Source of the DNA: an uncultured Pelagibacteraceae bacterium
Lineage (GTDB): Bacteria; Pseudomonadota; Alphaproteobacteria; Pelagibacterales; Pelagibacteraceae
Length of the DNA stretch: 64,000 bases
Direction of reading: 5' to 3'
NCBI GenBank assembly: GCA_902563575.1
Contig: CACEXV010000001.1
Coordinates: 398,354-462,353 of the forward strand
Below the pieces are notes generated by a model, which worked only from the letters and a program-made list of their open reading frames with translations, made no database searches and was not told where the DNA came from. Positions 1 to 9,958 of the stretch are shown here, piece after piece. Each line of letters opens with the position of its first letter. Position 1 is the stretch's first letter. Position numbers and translations under genes: made by a program.

Positions 1-541
1 TAACAATGCCTTCAAGTATATCTTCAATGCCCTCGCCTGTTTTACCTGAGCAACTTATAGCTTTTGAAGTCTCTATACCAATTACATCCTCTATTTCTTT
101 TTTTGTTTTATCAATATCTGACGCAGGTAAATCTATTTTATTCAAGATTGGTATTATTTCATGATTAATATCAAGCGCTTGATAAACATTTGCAAGCGTT
201 TGCGCCTCAACTCCTTGGGTGCTATCAACGATTAGTAGTGAACCTTCACAAGCTGATAGGGATCTACTAACTTCATAGCTAAAATCTACATGTCCCGGAG
301 TATCTATGATATTTAAATTGTACACCTTGCCATCTTTGGCTTTATAATTCAATTTAACTGTTTGAGCTTTAATAGTTATTCCTCGCTCTCTTTCTATTTC
401 CATTGAGTCAAGAACTTGCTCTTTCATCTCTCTTTCGGCTAATCCTCCACATTTTTGGATAATACGATCAGCAATAGTTGATTTACCGTGGTCAATGTGT
501 GCAATTATAGAAAAATTACGAATTCTATCTAGATCTGACAT
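1..541 (-). CDS. lepA: Elongation factor 4 (LepA), N-terminal part, cut by window edge
   Basis: Translating the minus strand from the ATG at 541 gives about 180 residues of a translational GTPase. Visible motifs are the P-loop HIDHGKST, the switch-I region [12 protein letters not shown], the G3 motif DTPGHVDF and the G4 motif NKID. The [10 protein letters not shown] stretch and the [13 protein letters not shown] start are typical of LepA/EF-4 rather than EF-Tu or EF-G. LepA binds stalled or mistranslocated ribosomes and affects translation quality. The ATG shares one base with the pheT stop (TAATG), so it is the last visible gene of the thrS-infC-rpmI-rplT-pheST operon. The ORF track misses it because the 3' end lies outside the window. 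Confidence 0.95.
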   Translation of the reverse strand, partial: MSDLDRIRNFSIIAHIDHGKSTIADRIIQKCGGLAEREMKEQVLDSMEIERERGITIKAQTVKLNYKAKDGKVYNLNIIDTPGHVDFSYEVSRSLSACEGSLLIVDSTQGVEAQTLANVYQALDINHEIIPILNKIDLPASDIDKTKKEIEDVIGIETSKAISCSGKTGEGIEDILEGIV

Positions 542-2940
542 TAGGTTCTTATTTTTCCACCAGTTTTGTTTTCAACTTCTTTAATTATTTTTTGACTAAT
601 TTGATTTAAATCTGAGTCTGACAGCGTTTTGTCTTGGGCTTGGATGGAAACACTTATCGCGACAGATTTTTTATCTTGAGGTAAATTTTGTCCCTCAAAT
701 ACATCAAAAATATTTACAGAGCGTATGTTGCTATCGACTACGAGAATTAGTTTTTCTAATTTTCCAACTTGATAATTTTTATCCATTATAAAAGCAAAAT
801 CTCTTTCTGATTTTTGGAAATCAGAAAATTTGAAGTTGTCTTTTGAAACTCTAAGTTTTTTCTTAGGCTCAGGAATATCTTTCAAATAAATTTCAAAACC
901 GTAAATATTTTTTTCTTTAAAATCTAGTTTTGAAATAATTGTCGGATGTATTTCGCCAAAAGTAGCAATACATTCGCCGGATTCCGTTTTAAAATTTATT
1001 GAACCTGACCTGCCAGGGTGATAATAATTTTTTGATTTATTTGTAATTATTAGATCTTCCTCTTTTATACCTATTTCAATTAAGGTTTTTATAACATCAC
1101 CTTTAACATCGAATATATCAATACTCCTAGTCTCTTCAGACCAACTCTTTTTAAAAAACTGTCCAGATCTCAAACCTCCAATAACGACTTGTTGATCACC
1201 AGGATTTTTACCATGAAATGTTGGCCCTATCTCAAAAAGAGAGATATCTCCGAAGCCTCTGTCTTGATTTTTTTTTAAATAAAAAAGTAAATTTGAAAAA
1301 ATTGATCTTCTTAGAACATTTAATTCGGTAGAAATGGGATTGTAAATAAAAATTGGTTTTTGATCTTGAACAACTAGTTGCTCTATTTTTTGATCTGTGA
1401 AAGACCAAGTTACTGCTTCAAGATAACCTTTATTTGATATAGCTCTTTGAATAAGATGAAATAATTTTTGCTTATAATCTAGTGTGTCATGCTCTCTAGT
1501 TTTCTTGGGTTCAATTAGGTCTATTTTGTCAAATCCTTTTATCCTTATTAGTTCTTCAATAAGATCTATGTCCTGCTCAACGTCAGGTCTCCATGACGGG
1601 ACTTGTGCCTTTATTGATTTTTTCCCCAATTTTAATTTAAATCCTAAAGAAGATAATATTTTTTTACATTCTTGATTTGAAATAGAAAATCCTATTGTTT
1701 TTTTAAATTTGTCGTTGTCTAATTCAATTGTTTTATTAATAAAATTTTTTTTTCCAACTATATTAAATTTGCTTGCCTCACCGCCACAAATTTGAAGAAT
1801 TAAACTTGTGGCTACATTTAAACCTTCAATCACCGAGTTTGGATCAATACCCCGTTCAAATCTGTATTTCGCATCAGTTTCTAAACCGAGTTTTTTTGCA
1901 GTTTTTCGTACAGATGACGGTAAAAAATAAGCTGACTCTAATAAAATATTTGAGGTACCAAATTTAGTTCCGGTCTTTGTACCTCCGATTATACCGCCAA
2001 GACCGAGAACTCCTTTTCTATCTGATATTACACACATATCTTTTTCAAGCTTATATTCTTTATCGTCCAAAGCCTTGAAGATCTCATTTGCTTTTGAATT
2101 TCTTACTATTATTTCACCCTCAATCTTGTCCGCGTCGTAAGCGTGTAACGGTCTATTCAAGTCAAACATTACATAATTTGTTATATCTACAACTGCTGAA
2201 ATAGGCTTTAATCCTAATGAGATAATTTTTTCACGTAACCATTTTGGACTTTCTTTATTCTGTATGTTTGTAATTAGGCAGCTACCAAAAACAAGACAGC
2301 CTTGATTTTTCTCTTTTGTGATCGAAACACTTATTTTTTGAACTTTTTTTTGTTTAAGTTTAATTTTTTTTAAATCTGTAAACTTTCCTAAGCCCGCAGC
2401 TGCCAAATCTCTAGCTACTCCTCGTATTCCTAAACAATCAGGTCTATTTGGGGTTATTGAAATATCTATAGACTTTTCACTGCTTGATTTAAAGAAGCTT
2501 TTTCCTAGCTTCGATGAACTGTTTTTCAATTCTACTATACCATTGCTATCCTTTGATAAACCTAATTCATACTCTGAACAAAGCATTCCTCTAGACTCAA
2601 TACCTCTTATTTTTGCAATTTTTAATTTCATTTTTGTTTTAGGTATTACAGCACCTGGCGGAGCGTAAACAGTTATAAGACCACTTCTTGCATTTTGTGC
2701 ACCGCAAACAACTTTAATATGTTCCTCTCCTCCAATGCTAACTTCACAAAGTTTTAATTTATCGGCATTAGGGTGTTTTTCAGATTTTATTATTTTTGCA
2801 ATTTTAAATGCGGAGTTTTCCCCCGATCCTTCACTAACACCTTCAACTTCTAAACCAATGTCTGTTAACTTTTCAATTATCTGATTTATGGATGCCGTTG
2901 TCTTTAAATGATCTTTAAGCCAAGACAGTGTAAGTATCAT
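541..2940 (-). CDS. pheT: Phenylalanine--tRNA ligase beta subunit
   Basis: At 799 residues this is the normal length for bacterial PheT, which pairs with PheS as an alpha2beta2 enzyme charging tRNA-Phe. The N-terminus has the EMAP/tRNA-binding fold (about residues 40-150, with [12 protein letters not shown] and VVCGAQN). B3/B4 editing-type motifs follow at about 210-380 ([18 protein letters not shown]), then the B5 domain at about 400-475. The C-terminal ferredoxin-like anticodon-binding domain starts near residue 705 ([10 protein letters not shown]). The start overlaps the pheS stop by four bases (ATGA), so translation is probably coupled for equal subunit supply. The TAA shares one base with the lepA ATG. 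Confidence 0.98.
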   Translation of the reverse strand: MILTLSWLKDHLKTTASINQIIEKLTDIGLEVEGVSEGSGENSAFKIAKIIKSEKHPNADKLKLCEVSIGGEEHIKVVCGAQNARSGLITVYAPPGAVIPKTKMKLKIAKIRGIESRGMLCSEYELGLSKDSNGIVELKNSSSKLGKSFFKSSSEKSIDISITPNRPDCLGIRGVARDLAAAGLGKFTDLKKIKLKQKKVQKISVSITKEKNQGCLVFGSCLITNIQNKESPKWLREKIISLGLKPISAVVDITNYVMFDLNRPLHAYDADKIEGEIIVRNSKANEIFKALDDKEYKLEKDMCVISDRKGVLGLGGIIGGTKTGTKFGTSNILLESAYFLPSSVRKTAKKLGLETDAKYRFERGIDPNSVIEGLNVATSLILQICGGEASKFNIVGKKNFINKTIELDNDKFKKTIGFSISNQECKKILSSLGFKLKLGKKSIKAQVPSWRPDVEQDIDLIEELIRIKGFDKIDLIEPKKTREHDTLDYKQKLFHLIQRAISNKGYLEAVTWSFTDQKIEQLVVQDQKPIFIYNPISTELNVLRRSIFSNLLFYLKKNQDRGFGDISLFEIGPTFHGKNPGDQQVVIGGLRSGQFFKKSWSEETRSIDIFDVKGDVIKTLIEIGIKEEDLIITNKSKNYYHPGRSGSINFKTESGECIATFGEIHPTIISKLDFKEKNIYGFEIYLKDIPEPKKKLRVSKDNFKFSDFQKSERDFAFIMDKNYQVGKLEKLILVVDSNIRSVNIFDVFEGQNLPQDKKSVAISVSIQAQDKTLSDSDLNQISQKIIKEVENKTGGKIRT

Positions 2941-4004
2941 CTGCTTAAACCTCTATAATTTGTCGGCACATCTAATGGATCAAATCCATAATGATTCAAC
3001 CACCTATAATCTGTTTCAAAAAATGCCCTGAGATCGTTAATTCCGTACTTCAACATGGCTAATCGATCTATACCCATTCCAAAAGCATAACCTTGAAATT
3101 GTTTTGAATTAACTTTAGCATTTCTTAGGACATTCGGATGAACCATTCCACAACCTAGTATCTCGAGCCATTTATTACCCTCACCGATAACAATTTTGTT
3201 ATCTTCTAATTTGTAACCTATGTCTACTTCTGCAGAAGGTTCCGTGAATGGAAAATGACTTGGTCTAAATCTCATTTTAATATTTTTAACTTCAAAGAAT
3301 TCCTTAATGAAATAATTTAAGCATCCCTTCAAATGAGCCATTGTTATATTCTTATCAATATGAAGGCCTTCTAATTGGTGAAACATAGGTGCGTGAGTTT
3401 GATCGCTATCACACCTGTAAGTTCTGCCTGGTACTATAATTTTAAAAGGTGGCTTACCATTTAACATTGTTCGGATTTGTACAGGAGAGGTATGGGTCCT
3501 TAATAAAGTTTTTTTGTTAGCATCTAAATAAAAAGTATCATGCATGTCTCTCGCTGGATGATTTTCCGGTGTATTTAAAGCTGTAAAATTATTATATTCA
3601 CTCTCTACATCTGGACCCTCGGCTACAGTGAAACCTATTTCAGAAAATATTGAAGATATCTCATCAATCACTTGTGAAACTGGATGAATTTTTCCACTTG
3701 CTTGAGATCTTATCGGGAGAGTTATATCAATCTTTTCATCTACTAGTTTTTGATTTATTTCTTCTTTCTCTATTAATTTAAATTTATTCTCAATTAAATT
3801 AGTTAAATCATCTTTTAATAAATTCAATTTTTTGGCAAAATCTTTTCTATGATTTTCATCTAGAGATCCCATTTTTTTAAATTCAGATGAAACTATTCCA
3901 TTTTTACCGAAATATTCAGACTTCAAGTTTTGTAAGTCATTTTTAGAATTAATTTTTACAAACTTTTCTTCAAACTCTTTTTTTATATAATTAAGATCAC
4001 TCAT
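2937..4004 (-). CDS. pheS: Phenylalanine--tRNA ligase alpha subunit
   Basis: This 355-residue protein is the catalytic subunit of phenylalanyl-tRNA synthetase, a class II enzyme. The N-terminal coiled coil (about 1-90) is Lys/Glu rich. Class II motif 2 appears in [19 protein letters not shown] and motif 3 in [11 protein letters not shown]. The phrase [12 protein letters not shown] is characteristic of PheS. It lies between rplT (45 bases upstream) and pheT (4-base overlap), the same order as the E. coli thrS-infC-rpmI-rplT-pheST cluster. No Phe-rich leader peptide was noticed in the short gap upstream, so attenuation of the E. coli type is not evident. Confidence 0.98.
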   Translation of the reverse strand: MSDLNYIKKEFEEKFVKINSKNDLQNLKSEYFGKNGIVSSEFKKMGSLDENHRKDFAKKLNLLKDDLTNLIENKFKLIEKEEINQKLVDEKIDITLPIRSQASGKIHPVSQVIDEISSIFSEIGFTVAEGPDVESEYNNFTALNTPENHPARDMHDTFYLDANKKTLLRTHTSPVQIRTMLNGKPPFKIIVPGRTYRCDSDQTHAPMFHQLEGLHIDKNITMAHLKGCLNYFIKEFFEVKNIKMRFRPSHFPFTEPSAEVDIGYKLEDNKIVIGEGNKWLEILGCGMVHPNVLRNAKVNSKQFQGYAFGMGIDRLAMLKYGINDLRAFFETDYRWLNHYGFDPLDVPTNYRGLSR

Positions 4005-4049
4005 TTATTTGATTCTCTCTTTATATATAGGATAAATCAAAGACCTTGA

Positions 4050-4406
4050 TTAGTTAAGGGAGGATTGAACTTTTTTTACAATTGTTTTGAAAACTTCTGG
4101 GTTATTATATGCTAATTCAGCCAATACTTTTCGATCTAACTTGATTTTAGACTTTGCTAAGCCGTTAATAAATTTAGAATACGTTAATCCTTCGTCTCGA
4201 ACACCAGCATTAATTCTTTGTATCCATAAAGATCTAAATTCTCTTTTTTTAGCTTTACGATCTCTATAGGCATACTGCATTGCTTTTTCCATAGCTTGTC
4301 TTGCAATACGAATAGTATTTTTTCTTCTTCCGTATTGACCTTTAACTGCTTTAAAGACTTTTTTATGCTTTGCCCTACTTACGACTCCACGTTTTGTTCT
4401 AGCCAT
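4050..4406 (-). CDS. rplT: 50S ribosomal protein L20
   Basis: The 118-residue, strongly basic protein begins [17 protein letters not shown] and contains [20 protein letters not shown], the rRNA-binding signature of L20. L20 is an early 23S rRNA assembly protein and, in other bacteria, represses its own operon by binding the leader mRNA. It starts one base after the rpmI stop, so L35 and L20 are almost certainly translated as a coupled pair. Length is normal for the family. Confidence 0.98.
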   Translation of the reverse strand: MARTKRGVVSRAKHKKVFKAVKGQYGRRKNTIRIARQAMEKAMQYAYRDRKAKKREFRSLWIQRINAGVRDEGLTYSKFINGLAKSKIKLDRKVLAELAYNNPEVFKTIVKKVQSSLN

Positions 4407-4407
4407 A

Positions 4408-4614
4408 TTAACCTCTCAAATTATAAGGCATGTAAGATTTTACAATTTTTGTATCTTGCGAAGACATAATTGTTGTGCCTCTTTGTTTACGAATTTGTGA
4501 ATTAGTTCTTTTAATCATTCCATGCCTTTTGTTTGCTTGAGGCATTTTAATTTTTCCTTTGCCAGTAAATCTAAACCTTTTTTTTGCTGAGCTTTTAGTT
4601 TTTAATTTTGGCAT
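4408..4614 (-). CDS. rpmI: 50S ribosomal protein L35
   Basis: The 68-residue basic protein begins [23 protein letters not shown] and has [18 protein letters not shown], the usual L35 sequence. It follows infC by 55 bases and precedes rplT by one base, which is the standard infC-rpmI-rplT block. The 55-base gap is where autogenous control by L20 acts in other bacteria. I see no long hairpin there by eye and do not claim one. Confidence 0.97.
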   Translation of the reverse strand: MPKLKTKSSAKKRFRFTGKGKIKMPQANKRHGMIKRTNSQIRKQRGTTIMSSQDTKIVKSYMPYNLRG

Positions 4615-4669
4615 AACCCGGATTTTATATATACAATATCTAAAATTTACAAGTTCTTATTAGAATTAA

Positions 4670-5215
4670 TTAATTCGGCTGGATAATCATAACCATTTGT
4701 TTTCCCTCAAATTTAGGCTGAGTCTCAACTTTGGCGACATCCTTGGTATCTTCAATAATTCTTTGCATCAAGTTTTTACCTAATTCAATGTGTTGCATCT
4801 CTCTACCTTTAAACTTTACCGTAAATTTGACCTTATCACCTTTTGATATAAATTTTTTTGCATTTTTCAATTTAAAATTATAATCATGAATTTCTGTACC
4901 GGGTCTCAATTTGATTTCTTTTAAAGAAATAACTTTTTGTTTTTTTTTTGCTTGATTTGCTTTCTTTTGTAAATCGTATTTATATTTACCCATATCCATT
5001 ATTTTGCATACAGGCGGGTTGGCGTTTGGTGAAATTTCGATCAAATCTAATTCTTCTCCTTTGGCTATATCAATTGCCTTTTTGAGGGGGAGCACTCCCA
5101 AGTTTTTACCCTCGCTATCAATTACTTGAACATCAAGTGATCTGATTTTTTCATTGGCTCTTGGACCAAATCTTTTTTCTCTTCTTTGAAAGTAATTGGG
5201 TTTAAAGTTTGACAC
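4670..5215 (-). CDS. infC: Translation initiation factor IF-3
   Basis: The 181-residue protein has the IF-3 N-domain (RANEKIRSLDVQVIDSEG, GVLPLKKAIDIA), a Lys-rich linker near residue 90 and the C-domain (KEIKLRPGTEIHDYNFKLKNA). IF-3 keeps 30S subunits free and proofreads start codons. The only sensible start is GTG at 5215, directly after the thrS stop at 5216. E. coli infC uses AUU and is autoregulated through it, so a non-ATG start here is in keeping with the family, although GTG is less extreme. No clear Shine-Dalgarno sequence precedes it, so coupling to thrS is likely. Confidence 0.96.
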   Translation of the reverse strand: MSNFKPNYFQRREKRFGPRANEKIRSLDVQVIDSEGKNLGVLPLKKAIDIAKGEELDLIEISPNANPPVCKIMDMGKYKYDLQKKANQAKKKQKVISLKEIKLRPGTEIHDYNFKLKNAKKFISKGDKVKFTVKFKGREMQHIELGKNLMQRIIEDTKDVAKVETQPKFEGKQMVMIIQPN

Positions 5216-7135
5216 TTAATTTAATGGAAGCTTATTTAAAGATAACATATTTTTGATCAATGCATTTGTTTTTAAAGTTTCTTGTTTTTCTGAACCTAGT
5301 TTCCTTATTGTAATTGTTTTATTTTTTTCCTCTTTTTTTCCACAAATTAAAAGATAAGGTACTTTTGCTAAAGAGTGTTCTCTTATTTTATAATTAATTT
5401 TTTGATTTTTTAAATCCACTTCACATTTTATACCCTCTTTAAAAAGATCTTCAAATACCTTTTTTGCATATTTATTGTTATCTTCGGATATGGGGAGCAC
5501 CATAGCTTGTATTGGCGACAACCAGAAAGGTAATTTTCCAGCGTAATGTTCTATCAGTATACCAATAAATCTCTCTAGAGATCCAAATAAAGCTCTATGA
5601 AGCATTACTGGAACTTTTTTTCCACCATCTTTATCAACAAAAGTTGCTCCAAGTCTTCCCGGCAGATTAAGGTCAACCTGCAGTGTACCGCATTGCCAAT
5701 CTCTTCCAATCGCATCTCGTAAAACAAACTCAATTTTAGGTCCGTAAAAGGCTCCTTCACCTTTGTTAACAGTATACTTTAATTTTGATTTTTTAATTGC
5801 GGTTAACAAAGCGTTTTCAGATTTATCCCAAACTTTGTCATCTCCAACTCTTTTTTCAGGTCTATCTGAATACTTTAAAATAATATTTTTGAATCCCAAA
5901 CTTTTATAAATATCTATAATTAGATTCGTTACAGTCAAACACTCTTGAGTAATTTGATCCTCTGAGCAAAATATATGTGCATCATCTTGAGTGAAAGCCC
6001 TAACTCTTAATAATCCATGAAGTGCGCCTGAAGGTTCATATCTATGAACTTTACCAAATTCAGAGAGCTTTAAAGGCAGATCTCTGTAGCTTTTTAGACC
6101 TTGATTAAAAATTTGCACACAACCTGGACAATTCATAGGTTTTACTGCAAAAACTTTTTCATCAGGTGTTTCAGAAGTAAACATGTGTTCGCCAAACTTC
6201 TCCCAGTGTCCTGACTTTTCCCATAAAGTTTTATCTAATAATTCAGGTGTGTTTATTTCTTTATATCCAGCTAGTCTTTGTTTAGTTCTCATATAATCAA
6301 TGAGTCTTTGAAATAAATTCCACCCTTTTTCGTGCCAAAATACGGATCCGGGGCTTTCTTCTCTAAAGTGAAAAAGATCCATCTCTTTGCCAAGTTTTCT
6401 GTGATCTCTTTTTTCTGCCTCCTCGAGTCTATTAAGGTATTCATCTAGATCTTTTTTACTACTCCAGCATGTTCCATAAATTCTTTGGAGCATTTCATTA
6501 TTTGAATCGCCTCTCCAATAAGCACCTGAAACTTTTGTTAGTTTAAACGCTTTTCCTATTTTGCCTGATGACGCGAGATGAGGCCCTCTACATAAGTCAT
6601 GCCATGTGTCACCATGGTGGTAAACAGACAATTCCTCATTCTCTGGTATGCTCTCTATTATCTCAGCCTTGTACTTTTCACCAATTTGATTGAAATGATT
6701 AATTGCCCTTTCCCTTTCCCATACTTCTCTTCGGGTTTTTACATCCCTATCTATTATTTCTGACATCTTTTTTTCAATTTTTTTTAAATCTTCACTCGTA
6801 AATGGCTCTTTTCGAGCAAAATCATAGTAAAAACCGTTTTCAATAACTGGTCCAATTGTAACTTGTGTTCCAGGAAAAATTTCTTGAACTGCCATAGCCA
6901 TAATATGTGCAGCGTCGTGTCTTAGAACATCTAAGCCCTCTTGATCTTTAGAAGTAATTATTTTTACCTTAGAGTCTTCTAAAATATTATAACTTAAATC
7001 CCTTAATTTTCCATTTACTTCCATTATAAGTGCAGACTTCTCAAGGGATTTACTTATTTTCTTGGTTAGTTCAAACCCGCTTATAGATTTTTGAAATGAA
7101 ATTTTCTTTCCATCTAAAAGTTGTATATTAGGCAT
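5216..7135 (-). CDS. thrS: Threonine--tRNA ligase
   Basis: This 639-residue class II synthetase has an N-terminal TGS domain (about 1-60), an editing-type domain (HDAAHIMAMAVQ, GPVIENGFYYDF), and the catalytic core with the zinc ligand cysteine in MNCPGC and later zinc ligands in the DDAHIFC and VMLHRALFGS regions. The C-terminal anticodon-binding domain begins near residue 535 (PIQAMVLPI). It charges tRNA-Thr and clears Ser-tRNA-Thr. The ATG is directly adjacent to the stop of the upstream glycosyltransferase gene, and its own stop abuts infC. The operon has no visible spacer for an internal promoter here. Confidence 0.98.
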   Translation of the reverse strand: MPNIQLLDGKKISFQKSISGFELTKKISKSLEKSALIMEVNGKLRDLSYNILEDSKVKIITSKDQEGLDVLRHDAAHIMAMAVQEIFPGTQVTIGPVIENGFYYDFARKEPFTSEDLKKIEKKMSEIIDRDVKTRREVWERERAINHFNQIGEKYKAEIIESIPENEELSVYHHGDTWHDLCRGPHLASSGKIGKAFKLTKVSGAYWRGDSNNEMLQRIYGTCWSSKKDLDEYLNRLEEAEKRDHRKLGKEMDLFHFREESPGSVFWHEKGWNLFQRLIDYMRTKQRLAGYKEINTPELLDKTLWEKSGHWEKFGEHMFTSETPDEKVFAVKPMNCPGCVQIFNQGLKSYRDLPLKLSEFGKVHRYEPSGALHGLLRVRAFTQDDAHIFCSEDQITQECLTVTNLIIDIYKSLGFKNIILKYSDRPEKRVGDDKVWDKSENALLTAIKKSKLKYTVNKGEGAFYGPKIEFVLRDAIGRDWQCGTLQVDLNLPGRLGATFVDKDGGKKVPVMLHRALFGSLERFIGILIEHYAGKLPFWLSPIQAMVLPISEDNNKYAKKVFEDLFKEGIKCEVDLKNQKINYKIREHSLAKVPYLLICGKKEEKNKTITIRKLGSEKQETLKTNALIKNMLSLNKLPLN

Positions 7136-8293
7136 CTAAATATTTAAAATTTTTTTATAAGCATTGAATGTTGATTTACACATATTTTCAACGTCAAATT
7201 TTTTAGTTACGTTTTTTCTACCCTCGTTTCCAATTGAATTCAATGTTTCTTTATCAATATCCATTAAAGTATTTAATATTTTCCCCAATTCTCTTGGGTC
7301 ATCATGATTATATAAAAATCCTGATTTTTCATTTAAAATTGTTTCCTTTGATCCTCCAAGATCGCTAGCAACTATTGGTTTTTTCATTGATTGGGCCTCA
7401 ACAGCGACTCTACCAAAGGCCTCAGGTTTAATCGATGAGGAAACAACAACATCAGAGATTGAATAAGCTACAGGCATATTTCTACATCTGTCAACAAAAG
7501 TTATCTTTTTATTCAGATTATATCTCAAAACTAGATCTTTTAGTTTTTTGGAATAAACATTTCTACCTTGATCATCGCCTAAGATTATGCCATGAAAATT
7601 TGTTTTATTATAGTCGACCGAGAGAATATTAAGTGCTTCAATAAACTTCTCTTGGCCTTTCCAAGATGTAAGTCTACCGGGAAGCAAAATATTAAAATTT
7701 TCTTCTTTTAATTTCCACTCTGATATCAATTTATTTTTTTTAAATTCAGAAATATTTTTGGGGTTATAATAGTCTACATTAATCCCCCTAAAAATCACCA
7801 TTAATTTATTTTTTGGATTAATATGATCTTTGTAATTTTCATTTATATGATCAAAAATAAAATTTGATCCAGCGATTGTTAATTTTGATTTTAACATAAC
7901 GCTATTATAAATTTTCTTAAATCTTCCACTTATAGAATAAGTTCCGTGAAAGGTTGTTACAAATTTACGACCTGTAAGTAAGCAACTCAAATAACATGAC
8001 CATGCTGGTGCTCTACTTCTGGCATGAACAATATTGATATTTAATATTAAGATTAAAAAGAATAATATTATTGAATTGAAAATTATAAGTAATGGATTTT
8101 TAGATTGGACGGGCAGCCTTATAATTTTTACTTTATCTTTTTTGACAAACTTTAATAATTCTCCTCCGCTTGTAACGATATAAGACTTGCAGTCGTTCTC
8201 GGCAAGAAAATGTGCTAAATCATAGCAACCAGTTTCCGCTCCACCATAACCGAGCTTTGGGATTACCTGTAATACTTTAATATCAGTAGGCAT
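7136..8293 (-). CDS. Glycosyltransferase family 4 protein
   Basis: The 385-residue protein has two Rossmann-like halves of the GT-B fold. The N-terminal half shows PKLGYGGAETGCYDLA, and the C-terminal half shows LLPGRLTSWKGQEKFIEAL and the retaining-transferase signature KPEAFGRVAVEAQ (EX7E pattern). Such enzymes transfer sugars from nucleotide-sugars, usually to lipopolysaccharide or capsule acceptors. A hydrophobic stretch near residues 65-85 may attach it to the inner membrane. It is the first visible gene of the thrS operon, an unusual position for an envelope gene, and its stop abuts the thrS start. Donor and acceptor cannot be told from sequence. Confidence 0.85.
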   Translation of the reverse strand: MPTDIKVLQVIPKLGYGGAETGCYDLAHFLAENDCKSYIVTSGGELLKFVKKDKVKIIRLPVQSKNPLLIIFNSIILFFLILILNINIVHARSRAPAWSCYLSCLLTGRKFVTTFHGTYSISGRFKKIYNSVMLKSKLTIAGSNFIFDHINENYKDHINPKNKLMVIFRGINVDYYNPKNISEFKKNKLISEWKLKEENFNILLPGRLTSWKGQEKFIEALNILSVDYNKTNFHGIILGDDQGRNVYSKKLKDLVLRYNLNKKITFVDRCRNMPVAYSISDVVVSSSIKPEAFGRVAVEAQSMKKPIVASDLGGSKETILNEKSGFLYNHDDPRELGKILNTLMDIDKETLNSIGNEGRKNVTKKFDVENMCKSTFNAYKKILNI

Positions 8294-9112
8294 ATGATAA
8301 GATATAATAGTATCAGATCAGTTACAAAATTTTATATGAAAAAAAATAAGTATCTAAAAATATCTAAAGGGAAAAAACTGAGGTATTTGCACAATTATTA
8401 CAAAAAAAAACTGTATATAATTTTTCTTCCTGGCTTCATGTCCGACATTAATGGCGAAAAACCAAAATTATTTAAAAAGTATGCTAAAAAAAATAAATTG
8501 GGTTTTTTAGCTATAGAATATTCTGGTCATGGTAAATCTTCGGGAAAATTTACTGAAGGTAATATAACTAAATGGTCTCTTGATACGAAAATATCTATAA
8601 AAAAAATTGTTAAAAAGAATAACTTCATTTTAATCGGCTCAAGCATGGGGGCATGGATTTCTTTAAATCAATTTAAGTACTTTAAAAAACAAATTAAAGG
8701 TTTTATTGGAATTGGTTCAGCACCAGAATTTTTAGACAGATTGATGTGGAAAAAATTCCCAAATAAAATAAAAAATGAGATAAAGAGAAAGGGCGTGAGT
8801 ATTATAAAACATGGGGACTCAAAATTGCGTCAGAGGCAGTATGAATATCCCATAACCTATCAATTAATAAAAGATGGTAGGGCAAATAAAGTTTTATCTA
8901 AAACAATTAATCTCAAAATAAATATAACAATGTTTCATGGTCAAAAAGATGAGGTAGTACCAGTTTCTTTTTCAAGAAAAGTTTTGTCTGTTTTTCCAAA
9001 TGCAAAAAAGAATTTAATTATCATTAAAAATGGAGATCATAGTTTATCCCAAAAAAAAAATTTAAAGAAAATGACTAAGGAGTTAAGTAATTTAATATCT
9101 AAGGTCTCTTAA
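8294..9112 (+). CDS. Alpha/beta hydrolase (serine hydrolase)
   Basis: The ORF encodes up to 272 residues of an alpha/beta hydrolase. Visible features are the oxyanion region FLPGFMSDINGEKP, the nucleophile elbow GSSMGA, the acidic residue in GQKDEVVP and the catalytic His in NGDHSLS. The family includes esterases and acyl-protein thioesterases; the substrate is unknown. The track start at 8294 directly abuts the divergent glycosyltransferase start (CAT|ATG). The second ATG at 8336 (MKKNKYLKISKG) is a better candidate because a TATAAT sequence lies at 8303-8308, inside the longer reading. The 3' end overlaps the convergent SDR gene by 21 bases. Confidence 0.8.
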   Translation: MIRYNSIRSVTKFYMKKNKYLKISKGKKLRYLHNYYKKKLYIIFLPGFMSDINGEKPKLFKKYAKKNKLGFLAIEYSGHGKSSGKFTEGNITKWSLDTKISIKKIVKKNNFILIGSSMGAWISLNQFKYFKKQIKGFIGIGSAPEFLDRLMWKKFPNKIKNEIKRKGVSIIKHGDSKLRQRQYEYPITYQLIKDGRANKVLSKTINLKINITMFHGQKDEVVPVSFSRKVLSVFPNAKKNLIIIKNGDHSLSQKKNLKKMTKELSNLISKVS

Positions 9113-9958
9113 GCCTTGTTTATAAGTGGAATATTTCAAGTTAACTTTTAAAACTCTCTTTATCTTAGAATTTTTAATTTTTTTGCTATCTTTGTAAAAA
9201 TTTTTTATCATATTTCCTTTTAAATCTTTTACATCGATCTGTTTTAAGTTTTTTATTTTTAAGATCTTAGCTGCATATTTGTTTAAAATCTCACTAGACG
9301 CAGGTAAATCATCGGCTACATTGAAAGTTTCATATTTAACGCTTTTATTTCTAAATACTTTGTAGATCACTTGGGCAATATCTTCTACACGTATCCTTGA
9401 AAAAAAATGATTTTTTTTTCTTACAAAAACTTTTGGCCCAAGTTTAAGTCTCTTTAATGCATTTGACTCTCTGGAATAAATACCGGCAATTCTTAAGATA
9501 TTTAAATTTAATTTATTTTTTTTACAAAATACAGTCCATTGTTTCTCGGCTCTTAGTCTATTTTTACCCTGCTTACTTGTGGGCTTACATTTTGATTTTT
9601 CATTTACCCATCTCCCTTTATGATCGCCATAAACATTTGTTGCTGAGAGATAGATTATCTTTTTTATATTTTTACTTTTAAGATCTTTTTTAAAATTTCT
9701 TAAAACTAAATCTCCTTTCGTATCTGGTGGTATAGATATCAAAATATAGCTTGTAGATTTTAAAATTTTGGATATTTTTTTATCAAATTTTCGACCATTA
9801 AATTTTAATGACAAATAATTTTTATTATTTAGTCTTTTTGATTTGGTGCCAGAGGTTGTGGAAATGTTAAAAGAAAATTTAGTTTTTTTTTTAAATAGGT
9901 AGTTTATGTAATATCTTCCTACTTGACCAAAACCAAAAAAAAAATATTTCTCATCCAT
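9092..9958 (-). CDS. YeeZ-like NAD(P)-binding epimerase/dehydratase (SDR)
   Basis: The 288-residue protein opens with a Rossmann glycine motif (FGFGQVGRYY) and contains YLSATNVYGDHKGRWVNE, a strand-turn pattern shared with YeeZ/atypical SDR proteins, followed by NRLRAEKQW. These proteins resemble nucleotide-sugar epimerases, but their substrates are mostly unknown. The start shares one base with the gltB stop (TAATG), so it is the third gene of a gltD-gltB-SDR transcript. That link to glutamate synthase is positional and may not be functional. The 3' end overlaps the convergent hydrolase gene. Confidence 0.8.
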   Translation of the reverse strand: MDEKYFFFGFGQVGRYYINYLFKKKTKFSFNISTTSGTKSKRLNNKNYLSLKFNGRKFDKKISKILKSTSYILISIPPDTKGDLVLRNFKKDLKSKNIKKIIYLSATNVYGDHKGRWVNEKSKCKPTSKQGKNRLRAEKQWTVFCKKNKLNLNILRIAGIYSRESNALKRLKLGPKVFVRKKNHFFSRIRVEDIAQVIYKVFRNKSVKYETFNVADDLPASSEILNKYAAKILKIKNLKQIDVKDLKGNMIKNFYKDSKKIKNSKIKRVLKVNLKYSTYKQGLRDLRY

